Positions 6,296 through 9,576 of a DNA stretch of 9,576 nt are shown piece by piece. The position numbers were made by a program, and so were the translations under genes. The notes beneath the pieces were generated by a model. It ran no database searches, was not told the DNA's origin, and worked only from the letters and a program-made list of their open reading frames with translations. Each line of letters opens with the position of its first letter. The stretch's first letter is position 1. Source of the DNA: Gammaproteobacteria bacterium (GTDB lineage Bacteria; Pseudomonadota; Gammaproteobacteria; SZUA-229); NCBI GenBank assembly GCA_026998145.1, contig JALTRC010000422.1, forward strand, positions 1 through 9,576, read 5' to 3'.

Positions 6296-8058
6296 GATAC
6301 CTTGCCGCCGCTTGTGGCCGCTCTTTTCTGCACAATTTCCACCAGACCATTTGATAGCAGTTTGCACAGGCCCAGAAACTTTTTATATTCTGCGGCAGTG
6401 AGTTCACCACCGGGTTTATCCACAAACATCAGACCAACCGGTTTGGGGCCGGAAAAAATCGACACGGCAAAAAAGGCATTATTATGTAATGCCAGCTTCA
6501 CATTAGCCGGCAGCCTGTTCCAGTATTTGGCCCGATTCTTGTCATTTAGCCAGATATTCTGCGGCTTGCTCATTAACAGGGAAAACAAATGGGGGTTATC
6601 CAGCGTGATTTTAAATGGTTTGAGCGGATGTTTACTTTCATCCTGACAGAAAAAACGCGCTACCAGCTCCGGTTTTTTCGGCACTTTCATAATAAAGGCC
6701 GCCCGTTCAAAACCCAGACTATAGGCCGCATTCACTGCCTGCTGAATAACATGAGCCGCTGAATCATGTTGCTTGATTAATGCCTGCAATAATGCAATCT
6801 GCCGGGCGATTTCCTGGGGCGTATGGGCGGGTAAGACAGGGGATTCAGGTGTCGCCTCTTTGGGTGTATTGTCTGTTTTTTGCGCCGCCTGCCCGGATGA
6901 AACCGGCTTCGATTTTACCGGTTTTTTATTTTCTGCCTCCGCACTTACCGGCTGGCCGGCTGAGGGTGTTTTTAATTTCTGCTGTTTTAATTTTTCACGG
7001 GCAGCGGCAATTTTTTCTTCGCTTAATTCACTTACCGGTATCCGCTTTTTAAGCGTGCGGGCTTTTGTTACATCAGGCTGGATTGGATTTTTTTCTACAG
7101 GCTTTTCCGCTTCCGGCAGAGTGGCATTATCCCCGCCCTCCTGCCATTCATATTGTCGATCAATATAATGCTCATCCGCGCCCATTAACAATAATCTGGC
7201 CGGTGCCCAGGCGGATAACTGGGGCATATAATCGGTGAAATTCAATGCATTAATATGCAGATGATGTTCCACTTCTGCAATGGAATGTCCCTGATAATCG
7301 GCAATAGCCTGCACACAGGCCAGGGTCTGTTTGTTATACCAGTTAGTGCTGCTTAAACGGGCCAGCCGGCTGGCCAGCGCCACACCGGTTGCCAGGGTAA
7401 AGCCGGTGTAATCGGAAGACAGCCCTTCAATACACAGTTCAGGTAAATGCCAGGCCTTTGCCAGCTGCTTGCCCAGCTCGCGCATATCGCAGCCCAGCAC
7501 ATCACGGGCCGCCTGTTCATAGCTTTGTTTTTCAATGTGCTGCCGATGCTCAATTTGCAGCATGGTATCTCCGCTGAAACACCATAAGGCCAGCTCTGCA
7601 ATATTTTGCAACAGGGTGGCCAGCTCCATTTCTTCCGGCTCAATAGTTTGCCGCAGCATGCCCCAGTCTCTGGCCTGAAATGCCCCGTGGCAGGCCTGCG
7701 TCAGGTAGCGCATATAACCATCATAATGGCGGGGCGATAGCTTTAAATCATCCAGCAATACAGCCTTTTGTAAATGCTGTTTAATTCTGGCCGGCCCCAG
7801 ATGGGGCATGGCATTACTGATGGTACCGATGGGATCACGCCCCTGAGAGGCTTTGGTTTTATTCACATCCCGAAGCACAATACTGGCCATGCCCGGATCA
7901 TGCAAAACCGGTCCTGCATATACGCTGATCGACAGGTTTTCGTTATCCATCAACTGCTTGAGTTGCTCGCGGGTACTGGCCAGAATCGGCAATGTCTGCG
8001 CAGAAAGTTGTTGGGTCCATGTATTCAGATCGGCCATTTTCGATAAATCGTCTTGCAT
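6292..8058 (-). CDS. HDOD-domain protein with charged linker and GAF-like C-terminus
   Basis: Likely cytoplasmic signalling protein of 588 residues; no function can be assigned from sequence. An HDOD domain (an HD-related fold without the catalytic HD metal site) fills about 15-290. The clues are the start region LSAQTLPILASTREQLKQLM, the middle EEMELATLLQNIAELALW and GCDMRELGKQLAKAWHLPE (189-207). A low-complexity linker at about 310-410, rich in K, E, P, S and A, is probably disordered. The C-terminus at about 415-580 looks like a GAF domain (alpha helix, then FERAAFIMKVPKK, and VGLMFVDKPGGELTAAEYKKF). No GGDEF, EAL or kinase motif is present. ATG 8058 has AGGG 7 bases upstream; M8 (8037) is the alternative. 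The gene converges on argA with a 4-bp overlap and diverges from nadC. Confidence 0.85.
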   Translation of the reverse strand: MQDDLSKMADLNTWTQQLSAQTLPILASTREQLKQLMDNENLSISVYAGPVLHDPGMASIVLRDVNKTKASQGRDPIGTISNAMPHLGPARIKQHLQKAVLLDDLKLSPRHYDGYMRYLTQACHGAFQARDWGMLRQTIEPEEMELATLLQNIAELALWCFSGDTMLQIEHRQHIEKQSYEQAARDVLGCDMRELGKQLAKAWHLPELCIEGLSSDYTGFTLATGVALASRLARLSSTNWYNKQTLACVQAIADYQGHSIAEVEHHLHINALNFTDYMPQLSAWAPARLLLMGADEHYIDRQYEWQEGGDNATLPEAEKPVEKNPIQPDVTKARTLKKRIPVSELSEEKIAAAREKLKQQKLKTPSAGQPVSAEAENKKPVKSKPVSSGQAAQKTDNTPKEATPESPVLPAHTPQEIARQIALLQALIKQHDSAAHVIQQAVNAAYSLGFERAAFIMKVPKKPELVARFFCQDESKHPLKPFKITLDNPHLFSLLMSKPQNIWLNDKNRAKYWNRLPANVKLALHNNAFFAVSIFSGPKPVGLMFVDKPGGELTAAEYKKFLGLCKLLSNGLVEIVQKRAATSGGKVS

Positions 8059-8118
8059 AATATTGCCCTAAGTATATGCAATAGATAACATCCTGCAGCC
8101 CCTTGGCAAACTTTATGA

Positions 8119-8137
8119 CTTGTAATTGCATAACAAG
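8119..8137. promoter_or_regulatory. Inverted repeat in the HDOD-nadC divergent spacer
   Basis: CTTGT (8119-8123) and ACAAG (8133-8137) form a 5-bp inverted repeat around 9 bases, about 45 bases before nadC. Such a spacing fits a dimeric repressor site, but arms this short also occur by chance. No regulator is assigned and I found no convincing sigma-70 promoter for either gene here. Confidence 0.2.
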
Positions 8138-8179
8138 CCAGTAAGCTACACATTATTTTTTAAACACCCGCAAGCTGCC

Positions 8180-9013
8180 ATGCAATTACCCCAGAGCGAT
8201 ATTGAAGAAAGTGTTCACCTGGCACTCACAGAAGACATCGGCCGCGAAGATGTTACCGGCAAACTGATTAGCGAAGATGATTTCAGCTTTGCCAGTGTAA
8301 TTGTGCGGGAGGATGCCATTATCTGTGGCATTGACTGGTTTGAAGAAGTCTTTGCACAGCTGGATACGTCCATCCATATTGAATGGGATGTGGATGATGG
8401 CGACCCGGTACAGGCTGGCCAGCAGCTATGCTCATTAAGCGGTTCGACCCGCGCACTGCTCAGCGGCGAACGGGCCGCGCTGAATTTTTTACAGACCCTT
8501 TCCGCTACCGCCACCACAACCCGCACTTATGTAGATGCGATTGCCGGCACTTCAGCCAAAATTCTGGATACCCGTAAAACCATTCCCGGCCTGCGGCTGG
8601 CACAGAAATATGCGGTGCACTGTGGTGGCGGCCATAATCACCGCATGGGTTTATATGATGCGATTTTGATTAAGGAAAATCATATTATGGCCGCAGGCAG
8701 CATTGCCGAAGCGGTAGCCGCCGCACGCTTTCACAGCCCGGAATTATCCGTGGAAGTGGAGGTGGAAAATCTGCATGAACTGCAACAGGCACTGGATGCA
8801 AAAGTCGAACGGATTATGCTGGATAATTTCGAACTGGATCTATTAAAACAGGCTGTAGAACTCAATAATAAACAATGCGAGCTGGAAGCCTCTGGCAATG
8901 TAAACCTGCACACTATTTTACCGATTGCCCAGAGCGGCGTGGATTTTATTTCCATTGGCGCCATTACCAAAGACATCAAGGCCATTGATCTTTCCATGCG
9001 TTTTTCAGCCTGA
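8180..9013 (+). CDS. nadC: Nicotinate-nucleotide pyrophosphorylase (carboxylating), quinolinate phosphoribosyltransferase
   Basis: Converts quinolinate and phosphoribosyl pyrophosphate to nicotinate mononucleotide, CO2 and pyrophosphate, the third step of de novo NAD synthesis. The 277 residues show the family marks: LTEDIGREDVTGKLI near the N-terminus, SGERAALNFLQTLSAT (95-110), DTRKTIPGLRLAQKYAV (130-146), CGGGHNHRMGLYDAILIKEN (148-167) with substrate-binding H, R and K residues, VEVEVE (191-196), MLDN (213-216) and EASGNV (236-241). Length is typical (about 280). I start at ATG 8180; a TTG start at 8126 would add 18 residues not seen in relatives. The ribosome site before 8180 is weak. Single gene, divergent from the HDOD gene. 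Confidence 0.95.
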   Translation: MQLPQSDIEESVHLALTEDIGREDVTGKLISEDDFSFASVIVREDAIICGIDWFEEVFAQLDTSIHIEWDVDDGDPVQAGQQLCSLSGSTRALLSGERAALNFLQTLSATATTTRTYVDAIAGTSAKILDTRKTIPGLRLAQKYAVHCGGGHNHRMGLYDAILIKENHIMAAGSIAEAVAAARFHSPELSVEVEVENLHELQQALDAKVERIMLDNFELDLLKQAVELNNKQCELEASGNVNLHTILPIAQSGVDFISIGAITKDIKAIDLSMRFSA

Positions 9014-9046
9014 TTAGCTGGAAAATTTCTGAGGATTCCTGGCTAA
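9014..9046 (+). terminator. Weak hairpin after nadC, possible terminator
   Basis: TTAGCTGGAA (9014-9023) and TTCCTGGCTAA (9036-9046) can pair over 9 bases with one mismatch and a bulge, around a 12-base loop. It starts right after the nadC stop, but only a broken T-rich stretch follows, so termination would be weak. Confidence 0.3.
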
Positions 9047-9083
9047 ATATTCCTTTACGCTCACTAAAAACCGGGCATATATC

Positions 9084-9092
9084 TGCTATAAC
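9084..9092 (+). promoter_or_regulatory. Candidate extended -10 promoter of the diiron MBL-fold gene
   Basis: TGC (9084-9086) directly precedes TATAAC (9087-9092, 5/6), an extended -10 element. No good -35 lies 16-18 bases upstream. Start would be near 9099, giving a leader of about 54 bases before ATG 9153. Confidence 0.35.
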
Positions 9093-9152
9093 CTGATCTA
9101 TACATCATTTGGCTGCTGACCTTCCAGTGGCTGCATTAATCCAGGAAAGATT

Positions 9153-9576
9153 ATGGCTATCGAACTTTATAATGACGGCACCCACAAGTGCATTGCCTTT
9201 GCGGATTTGATCCCCGGTCAGGGCGTACAGTCCAACCAGTTTCTTATTATCAATGACGATCAGTCTATGGTGCTGGACCCCGGCGGTCAGCTGAGCTTTA
9301 GCGCCCTGACTATGTCGCTGCGTGAATATGTAGACCCCAAACAGCTAAGCTATCTGTTTGCCTCCCACCAGGATCCTGACATTATCGCCTCACTGGAAAG
9401 CTGGGCAGTGAGAACCGAGGCTAAAATTGTCTGCTCATCTTTGTGGGTGCGTTTTCTACCCCACCTGATTCCCAATTATATGGGTGACAAGCTGGGCGAC
9501 CGTTTTATTTCCATTCCAGATGCTGGTATGAACATTGTTTTCGGCAACTCAATTCTTAAAGCCATACCCGCACACT
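9153..9576 (+). CDS. Metallo-beta-lactamase-fold diiron protein (flavodiiron/ODP-like), N-terminal part
   Basis: The first 141 codons are visible; the rest lies past the right edge. The sequence follows the metallo-beta-lactamase domain of flavodiiron-like proteins: a strand-rich start (NQFLIINDDQSMVLDPGG, 28-45), a metal motif SHQDPDI (71-77) giving H72, D74 and D76 as probable iron ligands, and PAH at 139-141, where the next ligand histidine is expected. Flavodiiron enzymes have HxExDH; here the acidic residue is Asp and the last His is Ile, more like oxygen- or NO-sensing ODP-type proteins than the NO/O2 reductases. Whether a flavodoxin or signalling domain follows cannot be seen. AGGA (9143-9146) lies 6 bases before the ATG. 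The fold is fairly sure; the role is inferred. Confidence 0.8.
   Translation, partial: MAIELYNDGTHKCIAFADLIPGQGVQSNQFLIINDDQSMVLDPGGQLSFSALTMSLREYVDPKQLSYLFASHQDPDIIASLESWAVRTEAKIVCSSLWVRFLPHLIPNYMGDKLGDRFISIPDAGMNIVFGNSILKAIPAH

Noticed and set aside
8126..8182. TTG start that would lengthen NadC by 18 residues
   Set aside because: Relatives begin near the ATG at 8180, and the added residues resemble nothing in the family.

Overview
The window looks like the chromosome of a free-living, motile, aerobic or facultative gammaproteobacterium. The evidence is the Pseudomonas-like sequence of OxyR and ArgA, the ArgE/ArgA (linear, acetylornithine deacetylase) version of arginine synthesis, a diheme cytochrome c peroxidase, an HDOD regulator and a chemoreceptor. 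Base composition is moderate and even across the genes, and I see no insertion sequence, prophage, tRNA, rRNA or CRISPR array. I cannot name the genus. The gene content is mostly housekeeping plus stress and signalling functions. I did not find a clearly new multigene system.

Layout. Positions 1-1219 (minus) hold a methyl-accepting chemotaxis protein whose C-terminus lies beyond the left edge; its periplasmic loop is too small for a normal ligand-binding domain, and a sigma-28-like promoter sits just upstream. Positions 1220-1684 are gene-free: they hold an inverted pair of REP-like palindromes, a second set of short repeated words, and a strong terminator. Positions 1685-2704 (minus) encode a periplasmic diheme cytochrome c peroxidase, divergent from oxyR (2810-3745, plus). 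The spacer carries a four-quarter OxyR-like site placed directly against the peroxidase -35 box and over a possible oxyR -10 box. Next on the plus strand are argE (overlapping the oxyR stop) and, after a short spacer with its own promoter, argA. argA converges with and overlaps by 4 bp a 588-residue HDOD/GAF-like protein (6292-8058, minus). That gene is divergent from nadC (8180-9013, plus). The window closes with the first 141 codons of a metallo-beta-lactamase-fold, diiron-type protein (9153 to the right edge, plus).

How they fit together. OxyR plus cytochrome c peroxidase form a peroxide sensing and removal pair. ArgA and ArgE are the first and fifth steps of arginine synthesis. NadC makes nicotinate mononucleotide for NAD. 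The chemoreceptor, the HDOD protein and the diiron protein are likely signalling or sensory proteins, but their inputs cannot be read from the sequence. The points most worth a second look are the ccp-oxyR regulatory region, the extra CxxC cysteine in OxyR, the apparently leaderless starts of argA and the chemoreceptor, and the repeats in 1330-1640.
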